A DNA stretch of 64,000 bases from Vibrio sp. 14G-20 (GTDB lineage Bacteria; Pseudomonadota; Gammaproteobacteria; Enterobacterales; Vibrionaceae): NCBI RefSeq assembly GCF_026241515.1, contig NZ_JAPHPW010000018.1:1-64000 (forward strand). Direction: 5' to 3'. Positions 1 through 9,341 of this stretch are shown here, piece after piece. Each line of letters starts with the position of its first letter. Positions within the stretch are counted from its first letter, which is position 1. Position numbers and translations under genes: made by a program. The notes beneath the pieces are model-generated. The model was not told the origin of the DNA, made no database searches, and saw only the letters and a list, made by a program, of their open reading frames with translations.

Positions 1-3000
1 GTGACCGATGAAGCGGGCAACACAGGCGATGTCACCGACGAGACAATCCTAGATACGACGGCGGCAAGCCAAGATGATGGCTTGAACAGCATCGTGTTCG
101 ACGATGACTTGGTGAACGAAGACGAAGCGGACAGCGTGACCTTAAGTGGTCAGGTCGAAGTGGGCAGCACGGTCAACAGCATCGTGATCAGCGATGGAAA
201 CCCAGCGAACGACGTAACGGTACCAGCGGCAGCGATCACGGTGGACGCAGAGACAGGCGCCGTGACAGTGACAGGTCAAGACTTGTCAGGGTTAGCGGAT
301 GGCACCTTGACGGTGACCATGAACGTGACCGATGAAGCGGGCAACACAGGCGATGTCACCGACGAGACAATCCTAGATATCGATCTGGGTACCCCTACCA
401 TCGATTTACTTGCGTCGAGCGACAGCGGCGACAGCGACACAGACAACCTAACCAATGACAAGACGCCGACGTTCTCGCTGGGCAACATCGATGACGATGT
501 GGTGGCCGCGGGTATCGTGGTGCTCAAAGACGGCGTTGCCCTAGAAGGCACGCTGGCCGAAGAGCAAGACGGCACTTGGAGCTTCACGCCGAGCGCCGAC
601 CTGGCGGATGGCACTTACGACTTGAGCGTAAAAGTGACGGACGATGCGGGCAATAGCGCGACGTCGGCCGAGCTTGAAGTCATCATCGATACCGAAGCGG
701 CGGCGAGCATTACGATCGACCCAATCACAGCGGACAACACCGTGAACGCGGACGAAGCGGATGGCAAAGTGGTCATTACGGGTACCGTTGGCGGCGACGT
801 GAAAGCGGGCGACACCGTGACCTTAACGGTGAGTGGCGAAACCTACACAGGCGATGTGTTCGCAAACGACGAAGGCGACTTGGTGTACAGCATCGAAGTT
901 GACGGCAGCGACCTGGTTGATGATGAAGATACGCGCGTAGAAGCGAGCGTGACGACCTCAGACGACGCGGGTAACGAAGCGACGGCGACGGCGGACGCGA
1001 CCGACGGCGACTACGATGTTTCTCCTATCGCCAACGACGATACATACACTCATACTCACGGTTTATCAGGTGCTTATTACGGACACAATAGTCAAGTGAG
1101 CAGTGTAGCGACGGCCCTCTCAGTGATTAACGCGAGTGACCCGGATGTAACCTTTTCTGCAACTGATCTCGATTACTCTCTGAGCGTGAAGAGTGGAGTT
1201 GATGATGACGCTCAATTGAGTGACTTCTTAGGTGACGACGCGGATAGTATTTCTGGTAATGTTCCTAACGGTACGACCGATGGAGTGTTCAATTTAACTG
1301 GGGCCATTTATTTAGATGAAGGGGAATTTGCGCTTAAGGTGAATGCTGACGACGGTTATTCAATCAAAATTGATGGCGTTGTCGTTGCTGAAGTAGACAG
1401 TAACCAATCACCAACAGAGCGAATTCATAATGTCTTTGAAATCACTGATGCCGGTTACCATACAATTGAAATTGTTTACTGGGATCAAGGTGGAGACGCT
1501 GTTCTTGATGTTGATATCGGTCAGTATGATAGCGATGGAGATCTAATTGGTGACTTCTCTCCTTTGTTAGATGCCCCTACATTAAACGATGAACTTTGCA
1601 CTGTTGAAGGGCTATTAACCACAATTAGTGCGGCTAGCTTGTTAGCGAATGACAGTGACCCTGATGGTGATAGTCTTACAATTCAGTCAGTAACTTCTGT
1701 TAGCGGCGGTACAGTGAGCCTTAGTGAGAGTGGTGATATTCAATTCACGCCCGATGATGGGTTTACTGGTGACGCGACTTTCACTTATGTAGTGACAGAC
1801 GCAGACGGGTTGACTGATAGTGCGACTGTAACTGTTCATGTAGAACCAAAATCTAGTGGCTTGGTTGTAGATGCTGAACTTTTAATAAGTACACAAACAC
1901 CCCTAGATAGTATTTTGGAATTAGTAGCTAATACTAAAGAAGGATTACAATCTACAGATATTGCGACAGAATCTGACGACTATTTAGTTTCTAATAGTGG
2001 GAACTGGATTGAAGCTTTAGGTGGGGATGATTTTGTCGAATATGGCAGTAGTTTATACCTTCAAGCTCAAGGTGGAAGTGGTGAAGACATATTGTTAGGG
2101 GGGGCATCAGTTGCTGATTACCTTCTTGGTGGTGATGATAATGATATTTTGTTGGGCGGTACAACAAGTGCTTCAAGTAATTTACAGGGAGAAGCCGGCG
2201 ACGATATTTTAGTTGGTCAAAATATTAATGCTTCTACCAACTATGATGGAGGTACGGGCATTGATAGTGCCTATGTACCAGGCTCTTTATCTGATTTTAC
2301 TGTTGTATATGAGAATTTGCCAATTGGTAGTCAAATGATTCTTATACCAAAGAATACTCCCGTGGGCCAAGCTCCAGCTAGACATGACTTTTATAGTATT
2401 GAGACGATATTTTTTGAAGATGGAAAATATCAATTTGAAAATGGTACATTAGTCAAGATATCAGAGTTTTTTGAGCTTAATTTGAGTGTTGGGCTAAACG
2501 ATTCTGACGGTAGTGAAGTGATCACCGAGGTTACTGTGAGTGGTGTTCCAACTGGTACAATGTTGAGCATCGGTACAGATAACGGCAACGGTACATGGAC
2601 AATTCCTGTAGATGCATTAGATAGTGACGGTAAAGTTTCTGTTATGGTCGAAGCGCCCGTAGGATCGAATCCAGTGTTAACCGTCACAGCTGGTGCTCAA
2701 GAAGTTGACGCGCAAGGTGAACCCGTTGACCTACCTAAGTACGCTCAAGATGAAACAGGTTCTATCGCGATATCCGAAATTGATCCTAACGGCGATAATA
2801 TTGTTAGCGGTGGTTCAGGTGACGATGTAGTGTTAGGTGATAGCGGAGGCACTATTAAAACTGTAGTACCAGGGTTGGATTACAACATAGCACTAATTGT
2901 GGATACTTCGGGCAGTATGGCCGCGCTAACTGATGGTACTACGCGAATTGAAATGGTTGAAGCGGCACTGAAAAACTTGGTTGAGTCACTTGCCAGTCAT

Positions 3001-4656
3001 GATGGGACTGTAAACGTCAAACTTATTGCTTTCGATACCAATATCGAATTTAATTTTGAAGCGCAAAATATTACGGTTAACACCCCACAATATGAAGCTT
3101 TGTTAGATAGTATTGATACACAGTTAGTAGCTGGCGGTGTTACTGATTATGAGAAAGGACTATCGTTAGCAGATTCTTGGTTTGCTAGCATGACTAGTGA
3201 CGATAGCGAGAATTTGGCATTTTTCTTAACGGATGGTGAACCTTATGTCAGTAGCAATAGTGAGATGAATGACGATGCATTAAAAAGTGCTCTAGAGGCA
3301 TTTGCATCTTTATCGGAGAAGGCTCAAGTACAAGCTATTGGTATAGGTGATGATATCAGTGCTGATATACTTCAGTTCTTTGACAATACTACCGCAGGCG
3401 AGTTGACACCTGTTCCTGGATTGTATGACAAGGAAGTGTTGTTTGACTTTAATGGTAGCTTAAGTGGTACCAATTCAGGCAGCGATAACAGTCACCGCTT
3501 TGGTGTATCTATTGAAAGTAATCAATTGCAGGTTAAAGACCAAGACTATGGCTCGGATACTGTAGAAGCTGAGTGGACGAGTAATAGTTTCACGGTCGAA
3601 AACAGTGCACAGGTCGATTTTGATTTAGCATTTGATGATGGTGAGATTAGTTGGGGAATATACGATCAAAATGGTCAGCGGGTCGATTTTGGCAGTGAAT
3701 ACGATGCGTCTAACAATGGTTATGATGATCAAAACAATGCGGCGCAAAGAAGTATAACAAGCGAAGTATTAGATGCGGGAACTTATACTATAAAAATTGG
3801 ATTCGATGCAAATATAAATTCTATAGGCAGAGTCAAAATTGATCAGATCAATTTACTTACACCTACTTTAGCGGTTGCTGGAGTTGTGCAAAACGTGACA
3901 AGTGCAGAGCAACTGGAAGCAGCATTGCAAGGTGGCTCTATCATATACGATATTGCGAATATGGGTAATGATGAAGTTATTGGTAATGAAGGTAATGATA
4001 TTCTATTTGGCGATGCGATTAATACTGATAATCTACCTTGGGCAGAGAACGGTTTGATACGCCCTGATTCGTTACCTGATGGTTCTGGTATAGACGCGTT
4101 AACTTCATTTTTGACAGAAATGTCAAATGGTATCGAGCCTTCTGAATTAGAAGTATATGAATATATCCGTGATAATCACGAGATTTTTAATGTTGACGGA
4201 GACACGCGTGGTGGTGACGATACGATTGAAGGCGGTGAAGGTAGAGATATTCTCTACGGTCAAGGTGGTGATGACACCTTAATTGGTGGCTTAGGAAATG
4301 ATATCTTAGTCGGGGGAGAAGGTGATGATATATTCAAGTGGGTAGATGAACCGCTTGACGACTATCGAGACGTTATTACTGACTTTGAAGTGGGCAGTGA
4401 CCGTATTGATTTATCTGAACTCCTTCACGATGAAAATACAATGGATGATGTTCTTGAACATTTGTCAGCTAAGATTAGCGATAACAACCAAGACCTAGAG
4501 TTAACCATTACTAATGATCAAGGTTCTCAAACTATAGTATTGCAGGGCCAAGCAAGTAATCTTAATGGCTTTGACGTCGATTCTTCTGGTGTTTATTCCG
4601 GTGATGAATTGACGAATTTAGTTAATTCACTAATGACTAACCTACCAAACTCTTAA
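1..4656 (+). CDS. Giant RTX adhesin, C-terminal part (5' end outside window)
   Basis: The frame is open from the first base, so this is the C-terminal 1551 residues of a larger protein. In order I see Ig-like/BapA-type repeats (about residues 1-340, with a 324-base unit repeated at bases 1 and 325), a PA14-like domain (about 353-510, starting GLSGAYYG), a cadherin-like domain (about 525-615), a first block of GGDD-type RTX repeats (about 657-747), a VWA domain with a DTSGS MIDAS motif (about 960-1135), a second RTX block of calcium-binding nonapeptides (about 1404-1443) and a C-terminal DVITDFEVGSDRIDLSELL-type type I secretion region. Proteins with this architecture are exported through an ABC/MFP/TolC channel and act as surface adhesins in biofilm or host binding. 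No secretion genes are in the window. The stop is followed by a strong terminator. Base composition changes sharply near base 1020. The ligand cannot be read from sequence. Confidence 0.9.
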   Translation: MTDEAGNTGDVTDETILDTTAASQDDGLNSIVFDDDLVNEDEADSVTLSGQVEVGSTVNSIVISDGNPANDVTVPAAAITVDAETGAVTVTGQDLSGLADGTLTVTMNVTDEAGNTGDVTDETILDIDLGTPTIDLLASSDSGDSDTDNLTNDKTPTFSLGNIDDDVVAAGIVVLKDGVALEGTLAEEQDGTWSFTPSADLADGTYDLSVKVTDDAGNSATSAELEVIIDTEAAASITIDPITADNTVNADEADGKVVITGTVGGDVKAGDTVTLTVSGETYTGDVFANDEGDLVYSIEVDGSDLVDDEDTRVEASVTTSDDAGNEATATADATDGDYDVSPIANDDTYTHTHGLSGAYYGHNSQVSSVATALSVINASDPDVTFSATDLDYSLSVKSGVDDDAQLSDFLGDDADSISGNVPNGTTDGVFNLTGAIYLDEGEFALKVNADDGYSIKIDGVVVAEVDSNQSPTERIHNVFEITDAGYHTIEIVYWDQGGDAVLDVDIGQYDSDGDLIGDFSPLLDAPTLNDELCTVEGLLTTISAASLLANDSDPDGDSLTIQSVTSVSGGTVSLSESGDIQFTPDDGFTGDATFTYVVTDADGLTDSATVTVHVEPKSSGLVVDAELLISTQTPLDSILELVANTKEGLQSTDIATESDDYLVSNSGNWIEALGGDDFVEYGSSLYLQAQGGSGEDILLGGASVADYLLGGDDNDILLGGTTSASSNLQGEAGDDILVGQNINASTNYDGGTGIDSAYVPGSLSDFTVVYENLPIGSQMILIPKNTPVGQAPARHDFYSIETIFFEDGKYQFENGTLVKISEFFELNLSVGLNDSDGSEVITEVTVSGVPTGTMLSIGTDNGNGTWTIPVDALDSDGKVSVMVEAPVGSNPVLTVTAGAQEVDAQGEPVDLPKYAQDETGSIAISEIDPNGDNIVSGGSGDDVVLGDSGGTIKTVVPGLDYNIALIVDTSGSMAALTDGTTRIEMVEAALKNLVESLASHDGTVNVKLIAFDTNIEFNFEAQNITVNTPQYEALLDSIDTQLVAGGVTDYEKGLSLADSWFASMTSDDSENLAFFLTDGEPYVSSNSEMNDDALKSALEAFASLSEKAQVQAIGIGDDISADILQFFDNTTAGELTPVPGLYDKEVLFDFNGSLSGTNSGSDNSHRFGVSIESNQLQVKDQDYGSDTVEAEWTSNSFTVENSAQVDFDLAFDDGEISWGIYDQNGQRVDFGSEYDASNNGYDDQNNAAQRSITSEVLDAGTYTIKIGFDANINSIGRVKIDQINLLTPTLAVAGVVQNVTSAEQLEAALQGGSIIYDIANMGNDEVIGNEGNDILFGDAINTDNLPWAENGLIRPDSLPDGSGIDALTSFLTEMSNGIEPSELEVYEYIRDNHEIFNVDGDTRGGDDTIEGGEGRDILYGQGGDDTLIGGLGNDILVGGEGDDIFKWVDEPLDDYRDVITDFEVGSDRIDLSELLHDENTMDDVLEHLSAKISDNNQDLELTITNDQGSQTIVLQGQASNLNGFDVDSSGVYSGDELTNLVNSLMTNLPNS

Positions 4657-4668
4657 TTCATGAATAAC

Positions 4669-4693
4669 AAAAAGGGCCGAAAGGCCCTTTTTT
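4669..4693 (+). terminator. Bidirectional rho-independent terminator
   Basis: A 10-bp stem (AAAAAGGGCC pairing with GGCCCTTTTT, loop GAAA) is followed by T residues. It lies 13 bases after the adhesin stop and is symmetrical enough to end the converging rlmI transcript too. Confidence 0.85.
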
Positions 4694-4738
4694 AATACAT
4701 CTTGTTTTCTAGAAAAGCTAGATTCTAAAGCTCTAAAA

Positions 4739-5932
4739 TTAAAGAACCTTACAAGCAAAACCTTTCAGGTAGAAACCTTCTGGGTAGGCTGTATCTGTTA
4801 GGTGATCGGCTGCTTGCTCGAAGCGCTCAACGAACTTAACCGTTCGGCCTGCGTCTAGTGCCGCGTCGGCGATGATCTTTTGGAATAAATCTGTTCCCAT
4901 TAAGCCAGAGCAAGAGTACGTGAGTAGGGTGCCGCCTGGTTTCAGGATTTGCATTGCAAGCATGTTAACGTCTTTGTAGCCGTTAGCGCCTGAAGTTAGG
5001 TTGTTCTTGCTTGAAACAAACTTCGGTGGATCCATGATCACTACGTCAAACTTAGTGCCTTGGTCGCGGTATTCACGAAGCAGCTTGAACACGTCGGCAT
5101 TTAAGAAAACAGCGCGCTTTTTAGAGATATCAAACTCATTCAGTTCAGCGTTCAACTTCGCTGTATCAAGAGCAAGTTGAGATACATCAGCGTTAATCAC
5201 ACGCTTAGCTTCGCCTTTCAGGGCGTAAAGGCCAAAACCACCTGTGTATGAGAAACAGTTAAGAACATCTTTGTTTTTAACGTATTTCATCGACTCTTTG
5301 CGGCTATCACGTTGGTCCATGTAGAAGCCCGTTTTGTGGCCTTCCATAATGTTCACGCTGATTTTTACGCCATTCTCTTCAATCACAATTGACTTAGGTG
5401 GCTCTTCACCATGAAGTACACCGACAACTTGTTCTAGGCCTTCTTTTTTACGAACCGCTACGTCTGAGCGCTCGTAAATGTTGCAGTCGGGGAAGCACTC
5501 GATTAGCGCTTCAACCAATACGCTTTTGTTAAACTCAGCGCCTGCACTTAGCAGTTGGCAAACTAGAAAGTCTTGATATTTATCGATAGTGATGCCAGGT
5601 AAGCCATCAGACTCTGCGGCTGTTAAACGGTAACCCGTTAGGCCGTCACGTTCGATGATGTCTTCACGTAAAGACTGCGCATCTTGAATTCGTTTTACGA
5701 AGAACGCCTTGTTGATTTCTTCTTTTTCAAATGTCCAAACACGAGCTCGAATTTGAGAAGCTGGAGAGTAAGCTGCTTTTGCAAGCCACTGACCATTTTG
5801 AGCATATACGTCTACAGTTTCACCTTGTTGTGGCTCGCCTTCGACCTTATCGATACCGCGTGAAAATACCCAAGGGTGTTTGCGGCGTAGTGATTTATCT
5901 CGGCCTTTAGCTAGATGAATTGAAGGAGTCAT
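4739..5932 (-). CDS. rlmI: 23S rRNA m5C1962 methyltransferase RlmI
   Basis: SAM-dependent enzyme that makes 5-methylcytosine at position 1962 of 23S rRNA. The 397 residues match the usual RlmI length (396 in E. coli). An N-terminal PUA-like RNA-binding domain (about 1-80, GRDKSLRRKHPWVFSRGI) is followed by an EEHYMHBH-type linker and a Rossmann methyltransferase domain with NCFSYTGGFG (SAM binding), VIMDPPKF and TYSCSG, the last carrying the catalytic cysteine. It converges with the adhesin gene. In E. coli the same gene sits beside yccX, tusE and yccA, as it does here with a chemoreceptor inserted between. Confidence 0.93.
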   Translation of the reverse strand: MTPSIHLAKGRDKSLRRKHPWVFSRGIDKVEGEPQQGETVDVYAQNGQWLAKAAYSPASQIRARVWTFEKEEINKAFFVKRIQDAQSLREDIIERDGLTGYRLTAAESDGLPGITIDKYQDFLVCQLLSAGAEFNKSVLVEALIECFPDCNIYERSDVAVRKKEGLEQVVGVLHGEEPPKSIVIEENGVKISVNIMEGHKTGFYMDQRDSRKESMKYVKNKDVLNCFSYTGGFGLYALKGEAKRVINADVSQLALDTAKLNAELNEFDISKKRAVFLNADVFKLLREYRDQGTKFDVVIMDPPKFVSSKNNLTSGANGYKDVNMLAMQILKPGGTLLTYSCSGLMGTDLFQKIIADAALDAGRTVKFVERFEQAADHLTDTAYPEGFYLKGFACKVL

Positions 5933-6002
5933 AATTTACTCTGTTTGTTGAATTTGAAGGAGGGGTATTGTCGGGGAAGTACAGGTGAAAAGCAAATAAG
6001 AA

Positions 6003-6022
6003 AGGGCTGCAGAAGCAGCCCT
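6003..6022 (-). terminator. Probable terminator of the chemoreceptor gene
   Basis: An 8-bp GC-rich stem (AGGGCTGC with GCAGCCCT, loop AGAA) sits 20 bases past the chemoreceptor stop on the minus strand. The following T tract is short and interrupted, so termination strength is uncertain. Confidence 0.6.
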
Positions 6023-6041
6023 AGTAACGATATTTCAATGA

Positions 6042-7445
6042 TTAAGCCTTAAGTCCTGTTAATAAGCCTTCCATTGTGTCGCTTTGCTTACGAAGCTGAT
6101 CAACGTTGGCATTACTCTTAGTGATCATTTCACAGATGCTGTCTGATTGATGACGAATCTCTTCGACACTCTGTGCGATGTTGTCAGCAACAACACCTTG
6201 TTCTTCAGCTGCGGTTGCTATCTGAGTACTACTGTCTGAAATCGATTGATTCTTTTCAGCCAGAGAGCCGATTTCAACGTTAACTTCAGACATTAATGTT
6301 TGTCCTTCGTTTGCGTTGTTAACCGTCACTTCCATCAGTTTGGTTAGCGATTGACTGTTACGCTGTAATGATTCAATCATGCTTTGGATTTCAACCGTTG
6401 CTTGCTGTGTTCTTCCTGCAAGAGCACGAACCTCATCTGCAACCACAGCAAAACCACGTCCTTGTTCACCTGCACGAGCTGCTTCAATAGCGGCGTTGAG
6501 AGCAAGCAGGTTAGTCTGTTCTGAAATACCATTGATGGTTGTGACTACTTCATCGATCTGTGCAGCGTTCGCGTCAAGCTCTTCTACCGCCTGTGAGGCT
6601 GATTGGATCTCCTGAGATAGGCTAGAGATAGACTGCAGAGTATTCGAAACCTTCACTTGGCCACTTTGAGCAACACCGCGAGCATCCATTGTTTGAGAGC
6701 TAGAATCGTGTGCAAGGGTTGCCACTTCACGAATCGTTGCTGCCATTTGTTCGGTAGCACTTGCTAGGCTATTCAGGTGTTCTTGTTGATTACCTGAAAT
6801 GTCTGAGCTTTGTTGTGTTGATTGGTTCAAATCCGAACTGATTTGCTGCATAAGTGCCACAGATTCTTGTATAGAAAGAACCATGTTTTGTTCGCGTTCT
6901 GCTACCTTATCGATAGTGATGGCAATTTCACTGAATTCATCACGAACTAAGAAGTAGTTCATACGACAAGTTAAGTCACCGTTCGCAAGCGTGTTTAGTG
7001 CTTTGTTCATTGAGAACATGGCACCGCCAATAAAGGTCATGATGTAGTAAACACCCAATGCGATCAGCGTTAGTGTTACCGCGATGATAGATACTTGAGT
7101 TGTAGAGAGTGCAGACCAAAGGTTTTGATCGTGATTTGCCACTAAACTAAATGCGCCATTCATGACTGAAACAGAGCCCGCGCCATAGCCTAAAGAGATG
7201 CTATCAGAACTACTAACGAGTTGAGCAACTTGCTCTTTCGTGAGTTGGCCCGCTTCAATAAGCCCTTTCATCAAGAGCATTTCTTCTTGATAAAGGTGAG
7301 CCAGTAATGAATCCGCTGCACTATCTAAAACGAGCGTTAATATAACAAGAGCGAGAAGAGGTAATAAGAAGAGTAGATAGAACTTTTCTTGGATTTTTAG
7401 GTGAATGAGATATTTATCAATCCAACGAAATGGGATTTCTTTCAT
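6042..7445 (-). CDS. Methyl-accepting chemotaxis protein
   Basis: Inner-membrane chemoreceptor that signals to CheA/CheW. Its 467 residues contain a first membrane segment (about 21-43), a short periplasmic loop of about 75 residues, a second segment (about 118-142), a HAMP-like region (about 143-195) and a cytoplasmic coiled-coil signalling domain. The hairpin tip EQTNLLALNAAIEAARAGE and the following GRGFAVVADEVRALAGRT are textbook MCP sequence. The periplasmic region is too small for a dCache or classical four-helix sensor that I can recognise, so the ligand is unknown. The gene interrupts the otherwise conserved rlmI-yccX neighbourhood. No C-terminal CheR-tethering pentapeptide is seen. 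Confidence 0.9.
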   Translation of the reverse strand: MKEIPFRWIDKYLIHLKIQEKFYLLFLLPLLALVILTLVLDSAADSLLAHLYQEEMLLMKGLIEAGQLTKEQVAQLVSSSDSISLGYGAGSVSVMNGAFSLVANHDQNLWSALSTTQVSIIAVTLTLIALGVYYIMTFIGGAMFSMNKALNTLANGDLTCRMNYFLVRDEFSEIAITIDKVAEREQNMVLSIQESVALMQQISSDLNQSTQQSSDISGNQQEHLNSLASATEQMAATIREVATLAHDSSSQTMDARGVAQSGQVKVSNTLQSISSLSQEIQSASQAVEELDANAAQIDEVVTTINGISEQTNLLALNAAIEAARAGEQGRGFAVVADEVRALAGRTQQATVEIQSMIESLQRNSQSLTKLMEVTVNNANEGQTLMSEVNVEIGSLAEKNQSISDSSTQIATAAEEQGVVADNIAQSVEEIRHQSDSICEMITKSNANVDQLRKQSDTMEGLLTGLKA

Positions 7446-7533
7446 AATCGTTATACTCGAAGTAAGTCCACCAATAAGCGGTGAATGAATAGAAGCTTAA
7501 CTATATCATTCATATAATTTATGAGGCAACGTT

Positions 7534-7821
7534 ATGGAAAGTTCCCAATTTATTTTTGTCGTGTCAGGCGTAGTCCAGTGTGTTGGTTTTCGTTATCACA
7601 CCAGCAGACAAGCGCAAGCTTTGAGTATCTCAGGTTACGCTAAGAACCTAAATGATGGCCGAGTAGAAGTATTAGCGGTCGGAGAGGTTGGGCAAATCGA
7701 GAAGCTATACCAATGGCTAAAAATCGGCCCTAAGAGTGCAGTAGTTGATGGTGTAGCAAAACGTCAAGTCGGAGAGGAAGAGCGACAAAAGGTGCGTGTC
7801 GGGGAATTTCAAATACTGTAG
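7534..7821 (+). CDS. yccX: Acylphosphatase
   Basis: Small cytosolic enzyme that hydrolyses acyl phosphates. The 95 residues form one ferredoxin-like acylphosphatase fold. The phosphate-binding loop reads GVVQCVGFRY, with the catalytic arginine at residue 20, and the catalytic asparagine is at residue 38 in KNLNDGRVEV. Most family members have GxVQGVGFR, so C16 in place of glycine is a mild departure. The ATG is preceded by a GAGGCAAC ribosome-binding region. The stop codon lies inside the stem of its own terminator. Confidence 0.93.
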   Translation: MESSQFIFVVSGVVQCVGFRYHTSRQAQALSISGYAKNLNDGRVEVLAVGEVGQIEKLYQWLKIGPKSAVVDGVAKRQVGEEERQKVRVGEFQIL

Positions 7822-7843
7822 CTCGTCACTACAGTATTTTTAT
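7811..7843 (+). terminator. Terminator overlapping the yccX stop codon
   Basis: AAATACTGTAG (7811-7821) pairs with CTACAGTATTT (7829-7839) across a 7-base loop, followed by TTTATT. The TAG stop at 7819-7821 is the last part of the left arm. Confidence 0.8.
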
Positions 7844-7871
7844 TCGGAAATGTTCTAAAGCAGGTTAGTCT

Positions 7872-8201
7872 TTACAAGCACTTTGCTGGTTTAGGTAGAC
7901 CTGCGAGCTTAGTCGCTTGTTTTGCAGGGCCTTTCTTGAATAGCTTGAATAGGTACTTGCTGTTGCCTTTTTCTGGGCCGTGAGCCTTTTCCATCGCTTT
8001 AACTAGCATGCGAACTGCTGGAGAGGTGTTGAACTCTTCGTAAAAGCTCCTTACAAAATGTACGACTTCTAAGTGCGCATCCGTAAGTTCAATAGCTTCA
8101 TCTTGAGCAAGAATTTCAATCATACCCTCTTCCCATTGTGTGTAGTCCAATAGGTAGCCTTGAGCATCGGTTTCGATTTGCTTGCCGTTATATTCAAACA
8201 T
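7872..8201 (-). CDS. tusE: Sulfurtransferase TusE (DsrC family)
   Basis: Sulfur-carrier protein of the TusABCDE relay, which passes persulfide sulfur to MnmA for 2-thiouridine at tRNA wobble positions. The 109 residues equal the E. coli length. The essential cysteine of the flexible C-terminal arm is residue 108, in PKPAKCL. The second DsrC cysteine found in sulfite-reducing organisms is replaced in this arm, which fits the tRNA-thiolation role. It converges with yccX, and yccA lies 180 bases further along on the same strand, as in E. coli. Confidence 0.93.
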   Translation of the reverse strand: MFEYNGKQIETDAQGYLLDYTQWEEGMIEILAQDEAIELTDAHLEVVHFVRSFYEEFNTSPAVRMLVKAMEKAHGPEKGNSKYLFKLFKKGPAKQATKLAGLPKPAKCL

Positions 8202-8325
8202 GTTTAATCCAGAATCCAGTTAACTATCCAGATAGGGTACATGACCAAGTTTACTTTTCTCAATAGATTTATAGCGATCTCAAGAAATATTGCAGCTATC
8301 AAAAGAATTCTGGTGCTGATAGATA

Positions 8326-8356
8326 TAAAAAAGCCCAAGAGCTAGGCTCTTGGGCT
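8326..8356 (-). terminator. Terminator of yccA
   Basis: AGCCCAAGAGC (8332-8342) pairs with GCTCTTGGGCT (8346-8356) with a 3-base loop. Reading on the minus strand, the stem is followed by six T residues. It lies 25 bases beyond the yccA stop. Confidence 0.88.
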
Positions 8357-8381
8357 AGATATTCTTCAGTTATGGGAGTGA

Positions 8382-9047
8382 TTAGTCGTCGCTACCCATG
8401 ATGCCTAGAATGCTTAGTAGGCTGATGAAGATGTTGTAGATTGATACGTACAAGCTGATCGTTGCTGAGATGTAGTTAGTTTCACCACCACGAATGATGT
8501 TTTGCGTTGTAAGCAAGATCACACCAGTCGAGAATAGGATGAACATACCGCTCATTGCCAATGATAGTAGAGGCATTTGTAGGAAGATATTCGCAACCAT
8601 ACCTACAAGCAGTACAACAAAACCAGCTAGTAGCATGCCGTTCAGGAATGACAGGTCACGCTTTGTAGTAAGAGCGTAAGCTGAAGCGCCCATAAACGCT
8701 AATGCGGTACCGCCAAGTGCAGTTAGGATGACATCACCCATGCCTGCGCCAACGTACATATTTAGGATTGGACCAATGGTGTAGCCTAAGAAACCTGTAA
8801 ATAGGAATGTGAAGACTAGACCCATGCTGTTGTCACGGTTCTTCTCAGTCAAGAAAAGTAAGCCGTAGAAGCCAACTAGCATGATGATAAGACCAGGGCG
8901 AGGAAGGTTCATCGCCATAGATACGCCTGCTACAACAGCAGACCAAAGTAGTGTCATAGACAGTAGAGCGTAGGTGTTACGCAACACTTTATTGGTTTGC
9001 AGAGCACTTTCTTGAGATGCTGTGCGTGAAAACATAGGGCTGTTCAT
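8382..9047 (-). CDS. yccA: Bax inhibitor-1 family membrane protein YccA
   Basis: Inner-membrane protein of the BI-1/YbhL/YccA family. In E. coli YccA is a substrate and inhibitor of the FtsH protease and protects SecY under translocon stress. The 221 residues contain seven hydrophobic segments and a short charged C-terminus (GSDD). The N-terminal MNSPMFSR and the later LRNTYALLSMTL are characteristic of this subgroup. It is transcribed alone, with its own terminator. Confidence 0.92.
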   Translation of the reverse strand: MNSPMFSRTASQESALQTNKVLRNTYALLSMTLLWSAVVAGVSMAMNLPRPGLIIMLVGFYGLLFLTEKNRDNSMGLVFTFLFTGFLGYTIGPILNMYVGAGMGDVILTALGGTALAFMGASAYALTTKRDLSFLNGMLLAGFVVLLVGMVANIFLQMPLLSLAMSGMFILFSTGVILLTTQNIIRGGETNYISATISLYVSIYNIFISLLSILGIMGSDD

Positions 9048-9295
9048 AATCTTCCTCGTAAGGTGACTTCAATAGTTATTAGTACATTTATGGGGGTGAA
9101 AGTTCGAAAAATCAAGTCTTTCATTCCTCTTGTATACGTAAAATAATAATCAAAATAGTCGGTTAAGTGTTTCTGAAGGTGTAACAAAGTATTTCTTTAG
9201 GCTGTAATTAAGTATAGCTAAGATACGATGTCCAACCTTTGGTCGATCTATTCCGTTACTTAAAACTTTAAAAGCTATCTATAACTTTGAAAAAT

Positions 9296-9321
9296 AAAGA
9301 GGCGACTTAAGCCGCCTCTTT
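9296..9321 (-). terminator. Terminator of the aapJQMP operon
   Basis: AAAGAGGCG (9296-9304) pairs with CGCCTCTTT (9313-9321). On the minus strand it follows the aapP stop by about 20 bases and ends in a T-rich stretch. Confidence 0.8.
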
Positions 9322-9341
9322 AGTTTATGCATCATAACACA

